64,000 bases of DNA from Welwitschia mirabilis (lineage: Eukaryota > Gnetophyta > Gnetopsida > Welwitschiales): positions 266,538,795 through 266,602,794 of the forward strand of contig JBOZIK010000001.1 of assembly GCA_051453625.1 (NCBI GenBank). The letters are read 5' to 3'. The notes under the pieces were generated by a model, which was given only the letters and a program-made list of their open reading frames with translations, ran no database searches and was not told where the DNA came from. Within the stretch, counting starts at the first letter, position 1, and each line of letters begins with the position of its first letter. Positions 36,941-48,500 of this stretch are shown piece by piece. The position numbers and the translations under genes were made by a program.

Positions 36941-39545
36941 TGTTATATCAAATATTTGATAAACCTTAATCACTTAGATATTAAGTATATTAATATTTTA
37001 ATTAGATGATAAATTACTATTCTTTAAAGGCCTTATTAAAATAAATGTTATTTTAAATTAACCTCGATTTGTAATTCTCGTAGTTTACCATGAAAATGAT
37101 CATAATTATGTTACAAGTATTTTTATGAAAACAGCCATCCAACATTTAAAATTAGATAATCCCATTATGTAAGGAATTAAAATCACATGAATAAACTAGT
37201 AAATTAAAAATTTTAAGATAATATAAATAATATGTTTTTCATTTTATTTACTCATTTAAATTATTGGTAAATGTGATAGGTGTACTATATTATGAATAGA
37301 AATTTTATTATTTGTATTGTGTGGTTAATAGATTTTATGAATTATGAACTAAATGAGAATGTAAGTAAGTACATGCACTCTTATCTAAAACCAAGAATGA
37401 TAAATAAGTAGATTTATTCCACCATGAATCTTATCTTCTTAAGGCATATAAAGGCACTTGATTCATAGCATATTTATTATTTTGTTTATTATAATTGATA
37501 AGTTTATCTTATTATACCACATGAAAATTTTGAAATTTGTGCATTTATTTTCTTAATGTATGTCTTGGATGAATTAAACTTACTTATGAGCATATGAAGG
37601 ATTAAGAAGGAGCTAGCATGAGGAAATGATCCATGTAATTAACCTTTATAATTAATACAAAAAGATTACTCACCCTAGTTAGGTGCATGAGTGATAAAAA
37701 TGATCTTTTTTTGCACTTCAATATCACTTATTACTCATCCTACTTATCAATGATAAATTATATGATCTCCTAATTTTTAGATATGCACCTTTTATTTATC
37801 TGTATATAGAAACCTTTCCTTATCTTGCAAAGAAGGGAAATATGTTCCATTTTTTATGTAATTGTATTTCCTTCTTTTCTTTCTCTTTTTTTCTTTTTCT
37901 TCATTTTATGGAGCTTAGAGCTAAGGATTCTTGATCTTTGATCTCTATCAATCTTCAACCATCATAGAGTTATGAATCATTCTAAGTAAGCTCTTTACGC
38001 ATCTCATCCATATGATCTCTTTTAAAGATTCTAGTGAAATGATGTGATATTGCATTAGGTAATTATTTATACTTTTTTATGAAATTATATTATAAATACT
38101 ATTTCCTTCCATTAGCTCTTACCAAAATGTAGGAAAATATGTAGGGCTTCTTATACTTGTTGACTAATGTTACAAATAAATGATTATAATTAAGTGACTA
38201 GGGGGTTCACTATAAAAGAGGGGGGAAACGAAAAGAAAGAAAAGAAGAAAAATTGTTGGACACCTATGTTTATTATGTAATATTATATTTTCATCTATTT
38301 TGCATTAGGTCCATCTTATTAAAGGAAAATTTTCATCCTCAAAAAATTCTTTTAGGCTAGTACTCCTTTATGGTAATTATAAGGCTTATAGTAAATGGTT
38401 ATTTTTAAAATTGATTTGATTTTTTTATATAATTATTTGAATTAAGTTATAATATTTTGTAAATAATTATTAGTACATTAATTATTTTCTTGATCTAACG
38501 TATTGCATAACTACTTGTATAAACTATACCATATTCTTTTATAGTGAAAACTAAATTTCCAAAATAGAAGCATAGGTTAAAAACGTCATAGTTTATTAAT
38601 TAGTAGGTATAAATTAGTCACATTGTTTTGTTAAGTTTAGAATTATGTTATGATTGTTAAAATGTAAAAATAGTAATTTTTCTAATGTGTAGTAATTTTT
38701 AAGAATTTTATTTGTTAAAATAAATTAGAAAATAAATGCAAAAAAAGTAGGAAATTAATTTACATTTTTGTAACTAATAGTTATCATATATGAGAACTTG
38801 AGCATTCTATGTTGTATAGAATTTAATAATCTTTTTGAAACATCTTGAATCATTAAAAAACCCAAAGTATTATGAAAGTTATAATCATTTTAATGCAGTA
38901 TAATAAAACTATAATTTTAAAAACTTTAACAATTTTTAACATTAAATGATGATCTTATAAATAATATTTATAAGTTTCTAAGATAGTTTAAGTTAGTTTT
39001 TAAGGATCTTATTAAAATTCTAGTTTATGGAAAACCATTGTAATTTATTTATTGCTTCACAATTAATTAATCATTAATTTTTAATTATGATATATTCTTA
39101 GAGTCCAAAAATGTTATAACTAATGTTTTAAATTATAGAAAAATTATTAAATAAATTAAATAGTTAATTTGAGTATACAAGATAATTTTCTATCAGTAGC
39201 CTTAAGGTACATTACTTAGAAATAATATTGTGTTGGGAGAAATACCTATTTTACCTATTTCATTATCTTCCTTTGAATTTGCATGCTTTTAAGAGTTTTT
39301 ATCTTAGTAGTTTAAGTAACATTAATAGTTCTTATTTATCACTTATTTTCTTGACTTATAATAGAGATATATGAGTCTTATATAAAAAATTATATTTCAA
39401 TAACCAATATTAAACAATACTACTTTTGTTTATCTTTCTTACACAATGGAGATTGTCATATGAGTATGGAAGAATATTATTAAGATTGGCATAGCTCCAG
39501 GGATGGATTAGATTCTTTAAGTACATCACTAATATGTGACTTTAT
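36941..39545 (+). repeat. 3' LTR of element B, truncated
   Basis: It aligns with the 5' LTR from its first bases to about 29095 in 5' LTR coordinates, then stops. Some 960 bp of LTR end are missing, and the following sequence is Athila integrase. Divergence between the two LTRs is large (frequent substitutions and small indels), so insertion is old. Confidence 0.85.
38211..38218 (+). promoter_or_regulatory. TATA box, 3' LTR of element B
   Basis: TATAAAAG, positionally equivalent to 27906-27913. Confidence 0.65.
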
Positions 39546-39574
39546 ACATATTTAATGATTATAATTATTATAAT

Positions 39575-39960
39575 TAGGTAAACAATGATTAACTGGTAAT
39601 AACAAACTATGATCTTACTAGAATTCTTTGAAAAATGGTTAGTCCAAATAAAAAAGATTGGCCATTAAAATTTTCTAGAACATTATGATAATATTTTATA
39701 GCTTATAAAACATCCATTAGCCTGCCTTCTTACAAACATATTTTTGGTAAATGGTGATTTCTAATTATTAAGAGAGAACGTTAAGCTTTCGATTCTATTT
39801 ATAGACTTAATATTAATTTTCAAGATTGTACAAAAAATTAAATTAAAAAATAAAATAAACTAGATAAAATCATACTAAATGATTATGATAAGTAAATTCT
39901 TGCTAAAATAATCAAATATAATGATGATCTCAAAAAATTAAAGTCTAAATAAAATGACCC
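39575..39960 (+). pseudogene. Athila-like integrase remnant, downstream portion
   Basis: One frame reads RIL*KMVSPNKKDWPLKFSR, then AYKTS...SYKHIFGKW and, further on, FDSIYRLNINFQDC, matching the end of the Athila/Tat integrase core (ILEKTVNPNRKDWS..., AYKTP, YGK). It has the same strand and family as 23750-26696 and is separated from it exactly by element B. It is therefore the other side of the nested insertion. The part between the zinc-binding region and this point (about 450-500 bp) is missing. Confidence 0.75.
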
Positions 39961-40585
39961 TTTGATATTATTCATGTATTCATTTTGGAATAATTAATTT
40001 AAGATTGAAAACCTAGTCAATTTTAAAAAGCAAATGGATGTATATTAGAATTATTCATTGATTAAAATTTAAATGAAGTTAAGATTTATTTTAATTTATA
40101 TTTTGAATGTAAATGTAGAGAAATCTAAAAAAAATAATATAATTTTTTCTATTCTTGTTTTTCATTTTAATAAAAACTAAATGCTATTGATACTTTTTAA
40201 CTGATGAAACAAGAGATACAAGTATAATATAATTGTATTTAAAAGGGATAAAATTTTTGAAAAGGATATCCTTTTTTTTTACTTTACAAAATTTATCAAT
40301 AAAAATATTTTTTTAATCCTTTTGTTTTTATTTCAATAAATTATGATCAAGCTATATATTTTTTAACCCTTTCATTATAGTTTAAGGGTATAACTAGTTA
40401 TTACATAGGTCATAGGATACACTTAACTTAATTTCCCCATTATAGTTTTATTTTTGAAACATATGTTATCAAATGTTTAAATGAAAAAATAAATCTTACT
40501 TCCATGCTAATTTCCTTAAATTATCATTATGTTCCTAAAATCATAGCAAATTAGTGTTGTCAGGCCATTATAATAAATAATTATT
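39961..40585. other. AT-rich stretch, no gene recognised
   Basis: Probably the decayed 3' part of the Athila-like element. Homopolymer T and A runs are present; no domain is readable. Confidence 0.5.
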
Positions 40586-42054
40586 TGCAAAATTCTTATT
40601 TCCATGATGCCACTTATCAAATTTATAATGTTTTATATGTAGACATGCTATTGAAAAGATATTTCAAGATGAGATACATATCTCTCCTGATGAAGATTTT
40701 TGTTGAATTATAAATGAATTTTATACCATAAAAATAGTATTATACAAATTAAGTAAGAGTTATAAAGTTGTTAAAAGACATATATCATGTTAAACATATC
40801 TATGCTATAAATTTTAAATGTAAAATAACATGCCTTCTACAAATAAAGGATTACTAGTAAAAAAGTTAACTCATAAAGCATCAGATAGGATTTTCACATT
40901 ACATTCATAATATTATAAGTCTAGATATTATTTAGTTTATAGTTTATCAAGTTATATGAATTTGATAATAAATATCTATTAATTAAAAGACATATATGCT
41001 GAGTTAAAACTGATGATAGACATCTATACAGTAAAGACATATATGCTAAATTTATATTAGTGATAGAGATTAATTTGTACTAACTTGAAGATGATGATGA
41101 TTACATTACTTTTTAGGAAACTAGATAATTATTTTACACTATATTCATGATGTCATAGGGTTAGAAAAACATTATTTCAAAGCTTATATAAATTTAGATA
41201 AATTTACTATAGTCATCTATCCTCATGTATGATATCTACCTAAGATAGACATCTATCATATTATAGACATCTATTCTAAAAGATGATAGAATAAAAAATT
41301 AGCTACTAAATAATGAAATTAAAACTAGTCATTTCTAGCTATGAGGAAATGTAAAAAATTATTTCAATGGTTATTTCACTAGGTTAACCAATTGGATTAC
41401 TTAAGAAATATGAAAGGTAAAACAAAGAATGATTAGATTGTAATTAAATGGCCTTATAATTACTAAAAAATATCATAACTAACTACTAGTACTATTTTAA
41501 AGGAATTTATGTGATTTAATCTCATATACTACTACAACCCTATTATTATACTTTAATGTGAAACAACATCAAAAGGGGAAACAAGCTAGAATGGTCATCT
41601 TATCATTATAATCTTGTACTTTGTGAATACTAAGTTATTATCACATCATTATTAGACTACTTTAATTTGTATAATCTTTTGTTTATTTTTGTTATTGGAG
41701 TGCTTTGGTAAGAGATTCTGGTGTATAAGATAAACCTTATAACTATGCAGTCTAAAATTAGATAAGTAGTTGTGAGAACTAAGTTGTTTTATTATAATTC
41801 ATAAGGAGAAAATAGTATTACTTTATGAAGATCATCTCAATTATATATAAGGTTAGTATCTCTTGAAAACTATTATTTGTTTTAGATAAAAGATATCTAT
41901 AGGTGTGAAGGGAAGAAACCCTCTATGTATGGATGTACGTAGGTTGGGAAATGCCATTAATTGATACGATTTTAGTTTGTAGATTTTTAATTATTATTAT
42001 TTAATTTTTTATTATTATAACTCATTCACTTCTTTTTTATTTTAATGATCCTCA
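40586..42054 (+). repeat. Copia family LTR, copy 1
   Basis: Diverged LTR of the copia family also seen at 43672, 49964, 50264 and 55836. It shares the 5' part (ATGATGCCACTTATCAAAT...GTAGACATGCTATTG), the end block CTCTATGTATGGATGTACG and the terminus ATCCTCA before the primer-binding site. It contains exact AGACATCT copies at 41018, 41247 and 41265. Confidence 0.75.
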
Positions 42055-43671
42055 AGTGATATTAGAGTGGGTACTCAAAAAAAAAAACGTATAAAGTCCT
42101 TAAGTAAATCATGGAAGGAGTGCTATCCATCAGACCTTCACTGTTCCATGGAAAAATTATGCCTATTGCCAGATGAAGATGTAGGTGTAATTATAGATTT
42201 TTGACTTTTAGATTTGATAAAGCATTGAACATGAATATATAGAGCCTATAAAAAACATAAAAAATGATATATAAAACACTCTTAGTCAAGTTAAAATTAA
42301 GACAAATCAGCGTTCATGTATGGTCCAAAAGGGAAGGGGAAGAAGGACCAAAAACATTCTATCCTCAAAAATTTACTTAGAAGAGTTTAATCACATAACC
42401 AAATATAAGACTGCTAAGGAAATATGAAATTTTTTAGAAGATACATATGAGAAAACTTGAATCATCTACTAACTAAAGCATTTAATTTGGATAAGTCATT
42501 TTCAAGACTTAAAGATGAATGACAAAAAAAGAGTGTACAAGTATTTTATAAAGATTAGCAACATTGTAAATGCAATTTAGGGATTAGAAAAGATCCATAA
42601 GAGGCTAAAATGATTTAAAAACTAATTAGGTCTTTAACTCTGGAATACATATTAATAATAATAGTGATGAAATAATTAATAAACTTTAACAACATTAAGA
42701 TTAAATAATTGCAAGATTGCTTGAAAACATATTAAATAAACCTCATCCAAAATAGTGTAATAAAAGAGAATCTACTATCCCTTAAGGAAAGTGAATATTT
42801 AAAATAATAAATAAAAGAAAAGTAAAAAAGGAGAGGCTACGTGCACAAAAGAACAAAAGAAAAATAACTATAATATCTCATTAAGATCTTTAAAATAAAA
42901 AGGTAAGATCAAATATAAGATAGTTCCTCTTCTAAAAATAACATATCTAAATTAGAATGTTGGGTCTCTAGAGGAGGAGGACATTGACTCTTGAAATATC
43001 CTAGCTCTAACTAATTACATGACAAAGGACAAAGCAAAGAGCTTAAGAAAAATAAATCATTCTTTACAAGTTGGCATAATGATAAAGATGAAATAGAAGT
43101 GAACATTTAAAATGAAAAGAGCACTCATTCATTCTATATGGCCATTTTGTATATCTCAAACAGAAAGAAAGATGATAGTAATGAGTAAGTATCTAAAATT
43201 AAAGATGAAAAATGTATGTCACTTTAAGACAAGTATGATTTTATTTTTGAAGAATATAGTAAGTTATAAAAGTATGTTCTAAGGTGAAAAAGTAACTTCA
43301 TAATTATAAATTAGATTTTAAACAATAAAGACGGTCTTGTAATAGATTCACAAATTAAAGGTTATCCCTGAAGGCTAATTTTAGCAAGCTAACATGTGAG
43401 TTGGAGAATGTTTGGCTAGAACTTATGTATTTAAGAAAGATTAATAGAATATTTATTTAAGAAAGAGAAACCTTGAAGATCATACTTGGAAAAATATAAG
43501 AAAAGTAACCTAAGTTGTAATGAGGCTTCCACTAGCACTTGAACCTCATTCTTCAACAAGTGGAATTATAAAGCTATGAGTATTTAGCATCTATAAATAA
43601 TATCACTTATTAATACTATTACAATCATGATCATTATCAATTTAATTACAAATATAAGTAAAATATAATAT
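42055..43671 (+). pseudogene. Ty1/copia gag remnant, copy 1
   Basis: A primer-binding-site relic (TGATATTAGAGTGGGTACTC) at 42057 is followed by a gag start at about 42104 (MEGVLSIRPSLFHGK). The UBN2-type gag core lies at about 42365-42600 (EEFNHITKYKTAKEIWNFLE, DLKMNDKKRVYKYFIKISNI). A coiled-coil-like part (about 43200-43480) and a zinc-knuckle trace (about 43620-43650) follow. Many stops. The sequence ends where LTR copy 2 begins, so copy 2 either inserted here or was joined by deletion. No pol domain is visible. Confidence 0.7.
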
Positions 43672-45187
43672 TAATAAATCTAGTTTTGATGATTTTAGTT
43701 ATCAAATATTTTATCTTTATGTAGACATACCATTGCAAAGAGAACATCAAACCTTGATAAGTATTAGACATTTAGAAAATTGAAGTGTCTCTAATGAAAA
43801 CATCTAGGAAATTGAAGATATTTTTAATATACTAGAATTTAAATCACAAACTTAAGATGACTATCTCATTAAACACAGACATGATGAAAGTTGAACTTAA
43901 AATAGATGAAGACATATACATGTCTGAAGATGTCTATACTAATCCAAAATAGTTAATAGAATAAATTTGGATTTCAACTAATATCTTATGTTTCAGATGA
44001 GTAGTCAACTTATACATCATAGATCCATAATCACAAAGAACCAAGGATTATAGAAAGCAATTTTCATCATAATCTGAGCTATTTCCCTAAAGATGTCTAC
44101 AAGGTAAAGTTGTTTAACTATTAGTAGACATGTACAAATGTGAATACATCTTGGACTAAAGTTCACATTGATGGAAATTAAAGACATGTACTTGATGCAT
44201 GTGCTCAACACCTAAATGTTTCTTATCAATTACACGATGGTTATAAAGTTAAACATTTAGCTTTCAAGCTCAAATGTCTAGATCCTCTTTGATCATATAT
44301 AGGCTTAATTTCATAAAAAGAATCAGAACTTTTGGAACTTTAATGAATACATAGATTTTGAACTTTTGTCACTCACTAATTAGATCAAGTATAAAATGAA
44401 GTTATATAGGTAAAGGAAAATCTCATGAAGAATCAAAAGCATCATTTTCAAAGGAGATAAGATTATCTACATCATTCATTCTTGGATCCCTCACTATCAC
44501 ACCATTCATTTGCAGTCATGATGATAATAGTGACAATAAGAAATTCAATTCTTTATTAAAGATACATCTTCAATCTTATTATTTTATTTTGTGGTACTTA
44601 CTTTATTAGACTATCTTATTATTAAATATTTTCATAATTTCGTCATTGGGTTAATCTCTTTATAAGACAACCCTTGTATGAGTGTCCATTTGAGATAGTA
44701 TGTGTGAACACTTGTTTTGTTATGAGATTTATGATTCACTTACAGAAACCACTTTTTTCCTTCAGGAAAGAGAGTAATACCTTATTAGAAAACTCTCATT
44801 TTTATAAGGCTCATGATGCACTTTTAAAAATGACTATTTCCCTATATAGAAGATAGTGTTCCCTTACAAGAAAACTCTCAATATTGTAAGGTTTGTGGTG
44901 CACATGTGAAAACCACTATTTTTTTTTGGTGAAGACAGTTCTATTTTGTGAAAATATTCTTACTTATTAAAAGGTTAATGGTACATTGGAAAACCACTAT
45001 TTTCTTATAGATCAAGAATATATAGAGGTGTCAGTAGAAGCTACTCTCTATGTATGGACATATCCAACTTGGGGAACCACATTATCTTGCAAAGGTATTT
45101 TAATTATGCATTTTTATTCTATTATTATATTTGATTTTTTTTTGGTGGAACTCATTCACCCCTCCCCTATGAGTTCAATGATTATCA
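43672..45187 (+). repeat. Copia family LTR, copy 2
   Basis: It starts TAATAAATCTAGTTTTGATG (family TGGTAAATCTAG) and ends ATTATCA before AG and the primer-binding site. It aligns along its length with copy 3 (50264-51707). TATA-like TATATAGG lies at 44296-44303, equivalent to TATAAAGG at 50946. Decayed palindromes AGATGTCT are at 43928 and 44091. Confidence 0.88.
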
Positions 45188-45393
45188 AGTGGTATCAAAG
45201 TGGATACTCATGAAAAGAATAACTTCCTTGATTGAACAATGAAAGGGATGTCATCTATTAGAACTTCACTCTTCGATGAGATAAACTATACCTATTGGAA
45301 GATGACAACATAGATATACTTATAGTATTTTAATTTTTTGAATATAAAAAGGCATAGAAAAAGAATATGCAGATCTAATGGAAACCATAATAG
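45188..45393 (+). pseudogene. Start of copia internal region, copy 2
   Basis: The primer-binding site TGGTATCAAAGTGGATACTC at 45190 is followed by the diverged gag start (about 45240: MKGMSSIRTSLFDE-like, NYTYWKM). It runs into a 100-N gap, after which the host transporter exon begins. The rest of this element is not seen. Confidence 0.75.
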
Positions 45394-45493
45394 NNNNNNN
45401 NNNNNNNNNNNNNNNNNNNNNNNNNNNNNNNNNNNNNNNNNNNNNNNNNNNNNNNNNNNNNNNNNNNNNNNNNNNNNNNNNNNNNNNNNNNNN
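45394..45493. other. Assembly gap, 100 N, between copia copy 2 and the transporter exon
   Basis: Placeholder-sized gap of unknown true length. It hides both the copia body and the continuation of the transporter gene. Confidence 0.95.
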
Positions 45494-45860
45494 CAGCATA
45501 ATACGCGTTTCCATTGCGGGACTCCGTGATAGGCAGCCAAGCATCCTGCGGATTGAGCTTGGTGAGATGTCCCACTTCTTCAAGATATGCTTTCATGTTC
45601 GTCAAAACTCGCTTCATGGGTGTGCCCATTGGACTCAGAAACCGCGGAGAAACTAGCGAAGGCGTCCATGGTGTCCGCGGAGTCTTCAGAAGCGGAGATC
45701 TGGGCATTGACGGAGATACCAGCGACGACGGAGGTCTGGTACTCGCAGGAGTCTGGCACGGCCTCGGAGTAAAGGGCGGAGTGGCGCCCAAAGGAGTTGC
45801 AGGGATCGAAACCAGTTCTCTTTCCCCGAGTCCGCCTGCAACTGATTCTTCCATCGCCAT
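45494..45860 (-). CDS. AATL1: Lysine/histidine transporter-like 8 (AATL1-type) amino-acid permease, first exon, partial
   Basis: Membrane amino-acid/proton symporter of the plant AAAP (LHT) group. Only 122 residues are visible, the cytosolic N-terminus ahead of the first membrane span. Translation from the ATG at 45860-45858 gives ERELVSIPATP (13-23), a Pro/Ser/Thr-rich stretch (20-82), SPRFLSPMGTPMKRVL (71-86) and HLTKLNPQDAWLPITESRNG (98-117), then NAYYA. The last motifs are diagnostic of LHT-like 8 proteins, where AFHNLNAG and about 11 membrane spans normally follow. The frame is open upstream to 45983, but that codon is GTG, so 45860 is the first in-frame ATG. The second Met (codon 3, 45854) is an alternative start. 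No internal stop is present, and the CpG-rich composition is unlike the neighbours, so the gene is probably functional. The exon is cut by the 100-N gap; no later exon is recognisable to the left. Confidence 0.9.
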
Positions 45861-46990
45861 TTCCCTCGCTCTGTAGCTTCTTCCCTCTCTTTCCTCTTCG
45901 TTTCTTCCGCCTTGAGCTCCACCGGTGACCGTTCTTAAACAGTCTAATGCCCAGCTACGTACTCGACAGGAGTCTTTCAACACTCCAACATACAGTCTAC
46001 AGCAGTAGAACTATTCCATTTACGGACTACGGATCTGCGAAAAGGCCCGGATTTGATCGCCTGGAAACAAAGTTTTTAGTCTCCACTCTGGACGAAAACC
46101 GTCTTATCAATTGTCTTGGTTAAGGGCATTGTTTTTTGTTTAAGTCGTCCAGATAATTCCCGCTTCAAATCGGGGAGATTTTCAGCTGAAATCAAAGTAA
46201 TGAGTTTCGGTATAGGTATAGAATTGGTGCAGAGTGCAGTCAAAAGGCAATGATGCACACCGGGAACGTGGTGCTCTGATCGAGGTTCATGCAGTGGGCC
46301 TCCTCCATTCAATAGACAGAGAGAGAGAGATGCACTTGCAGATGGCGCCTGCAATTGTTTGTTTGTTTGCTTGCCGTGAAAACTTTGTACATATGTTAAG
46401 GATGAGTTACAGGCAGAGAATAGTGCGCACTCTAGAGGTTTTTGAAAAGAGCCAAGAGGCCATCCTTCCGTGCCTTTTTCTTTCTCCTCTGCAACAAAAA
46501 CGAGGGCCCTACTGTAAGCTGGCGTGGTCTGGGATTTGATGCATTATCCATCAAATCGAGGGAGCGACTGTTGGAGAGTGCAATTATTATATATTAGACA
46601 GATCATGAGGAAAAGGCTTTGGTGGGCTTCTGAAAATTTGGAGATCGGCTCGCTCTCTCTTTTTCCTTTGAAAAATGTGGGGATATCATTCGGGAGATAT
46701 CAGTGAAAGAAAACCATCGAAGAATGTCTCAGATGACAGGAAAAGCGATTTCTTTTTATCACCAGAAATGATTGCGCAGTGGTATCCCGGATAACTTGCG
46801 AGGGGGATTTGGAGAAAGGTTTCTTCTGCTGCTTCTTCGACACGGGCTTGTCTTTTTTATCCTTGCGCGCACATGTGTGCGGGTTGCTCCGCTTTGGCTA
46901 CCTCTGGATAAGGTATTTGTGTTCTTACTCATACTTTGGTGCATGATGTTGGTATACTAGAGAAACCAGTAGGAAGAGGCTAACAGATGA
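45861..46990 (-). promoter_or_regulatory. 5' leader and promoter region of the transporter gene, CpG-rich
   Basis: About 1.1 kb upstream of the ATG keeps many CpG dinucleotides and balanced composition, against almost none in the flanking kilobases. This suggests a low-methylation promoter. A GA-repeat (46316-46330; CT-rich on the coding strand) resembles plant leader pyrimidine patches. A TATA-like TATATAATA lies on the minus strand at about 46577-46585, some 720 bp from the ATG, and is unproven. Several short open frames on both strands look incidental. One minus-strand segment (46864-46745, KDKKDKPVSKKQQKKPFSKS...) is lysine-rich and might be coding, but I cannot identify it. Confidence 0.6.
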
Positions 46991-47429
46991 AATTGAGAAA
47001 CACACGCCAATGAATAATAAGAAAAATATAGGGTAAAGTAATATCGGAGATTATTTGTTTTGCATCATTATAATAAAGTCGTAAATGTCTTGACATTTTA
47101 CTTAAGATATAACTTAGCTTACAACATTTCGATAATAAAGCCATGTACTTAAGCTATATATCTGAGACATAATCATCACTTAAGATTTGATTAAATGATT
47201 TTGTTTATATGAATAAAACAAATTTTCTCCTAAGCAAGCATCATGATATTCAGATGAATGATAGCAGTCAAAGTAGAACCATAATTAATTGGTTCTAATA
47301 TTTTAAATAATTTTTTATTGTCATTCAAATGCTTAGAATGACTAGAGTTAATATCCAAGAAGATTTTCCTCAAAAAAGAGTATCTCAACTTAAAAGATGT
47401 CCACAATTATCTTGTAACCTAGCATTATC
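46991..47429. other. AT-rich spacer
   Basis: Transition from the CpG-rich island back to the AT-rich background. No gene, RNA or element domain was recognised. Confidence 0.5.
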
Positions 47430-48500
47430 TTGAGATTCTTTAATCTTACACTTCTAGGCGTGCTTTGGATTTCATGCAACCTTCTTCTATAGCATCCTCT
47501 TTCATGTTGTCATTCCTTTTTTATTCTTCAAATTATACTAGTAGTTCTCTATTGCATGACCTTTCTTTCTAAATAAGAAGCCTCTCTCACAAAATTCTCT
47601 CTTTTTTTCCTTTCTAGTTTATAGTCATTATCCCTATAGTTTGTTATGAATAGGATTGTTTCGAGGTTTCTTCGTTTTTGTTCCTTCAGACATTATTTCT
47701 TCATCTCTATCTCTCTCTCTCTCTCTTTTTAATTGTTTCTTTTTGAAGCCCTCGCAACTTTCAACATGGCACATAGTTGTTTAATAGGTTAAACATCATT
47801 TCCAAAATTGTTGAAAATTGTCGCTGATATTTTCTAAAAACTAAAGAGGGCTACAACCATGTAATTTATGATTTTCATATCACAAAATTTACATTCATGC
47901 TTTCTAATACACTCACAAATTAAATCCACGTTTCCAATTGAGTTATGTAGAGATTCACTCTTTGCCATATTTAGATTATTAATCTTTGTAATAGAGTCTT
48001 GAGGGTGGTTCCCTATGTTTTGCCATAAAGCATCTTAATTGGTCCTAAAGGCTTTAGTGGAAGGAATTCCATGAATCATAGCTAAGATCGATGGGGTCAC
48101 AAACCATAGTAGTAAAACATTTTTTAATATCTTTTTAATCTAGTGGGATTATAGTATCAACACAATGATGTCCTTCAAGTTTAAATAATTTTTTACTCCT
48201 TTTAAATATGCAATTTAAGAATACAAGCCTTTGAGAAATCTACACTTCTAAGTTTTAACTAGCCTAGCTTAATAAGAGGTTTTATTGTTAGTGTTATTAA
48301 TGTTGATCTTGAATGTATCATGTTTAAACTCCTAGTTATAACTTTGTGGGATTTCATAGTTCATACAATAAATTTTTTCCTCCAAGTTGTATGATCATCA
48401 CAATTAAATTTTATAATTGATAAGTTACATTATGCATTCAACAATTATTGCCCATTTCCATAAGGAGTAGCTTCGCAATTCTAGCAACTCCCATATGCAA
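47430..48500 (-). pseudogene. Copia-type gag remnant, minus strand
   Basis: Read leftward from about 48450, pieces resemble a copia/UBN2 gag: NFNCDDHTTWRKKFIV, a central part with ALWQNIGNHPQDSITKI, then MVVALFSF...FNNFGNDV and KQLCAMLKVARASKRNN. A knuckle-like KKGHAIENY follows at about 47570-47530. Stops and frameshifts interrupt it. No LTR or primer-binding site was found for it, and it differs from the plus-strand copia family around it. The family assignment rests on overall pattern and is moderate. Confidence 0.45.

Noticed and set aside
45514-45922. Open frames on the plus strand and other minus frame over the transporter exon
   Set aside because: Antisense or shifted shadows of the GC-richer coding exon, without family resemblance.
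45861-45983. In-frame N-terminal extension of the transporter to 45983
   Set aside because: The first codon is GTG, not ATG, and the extra residues do not resemble the family; 45860 is the first in-frame ATG.
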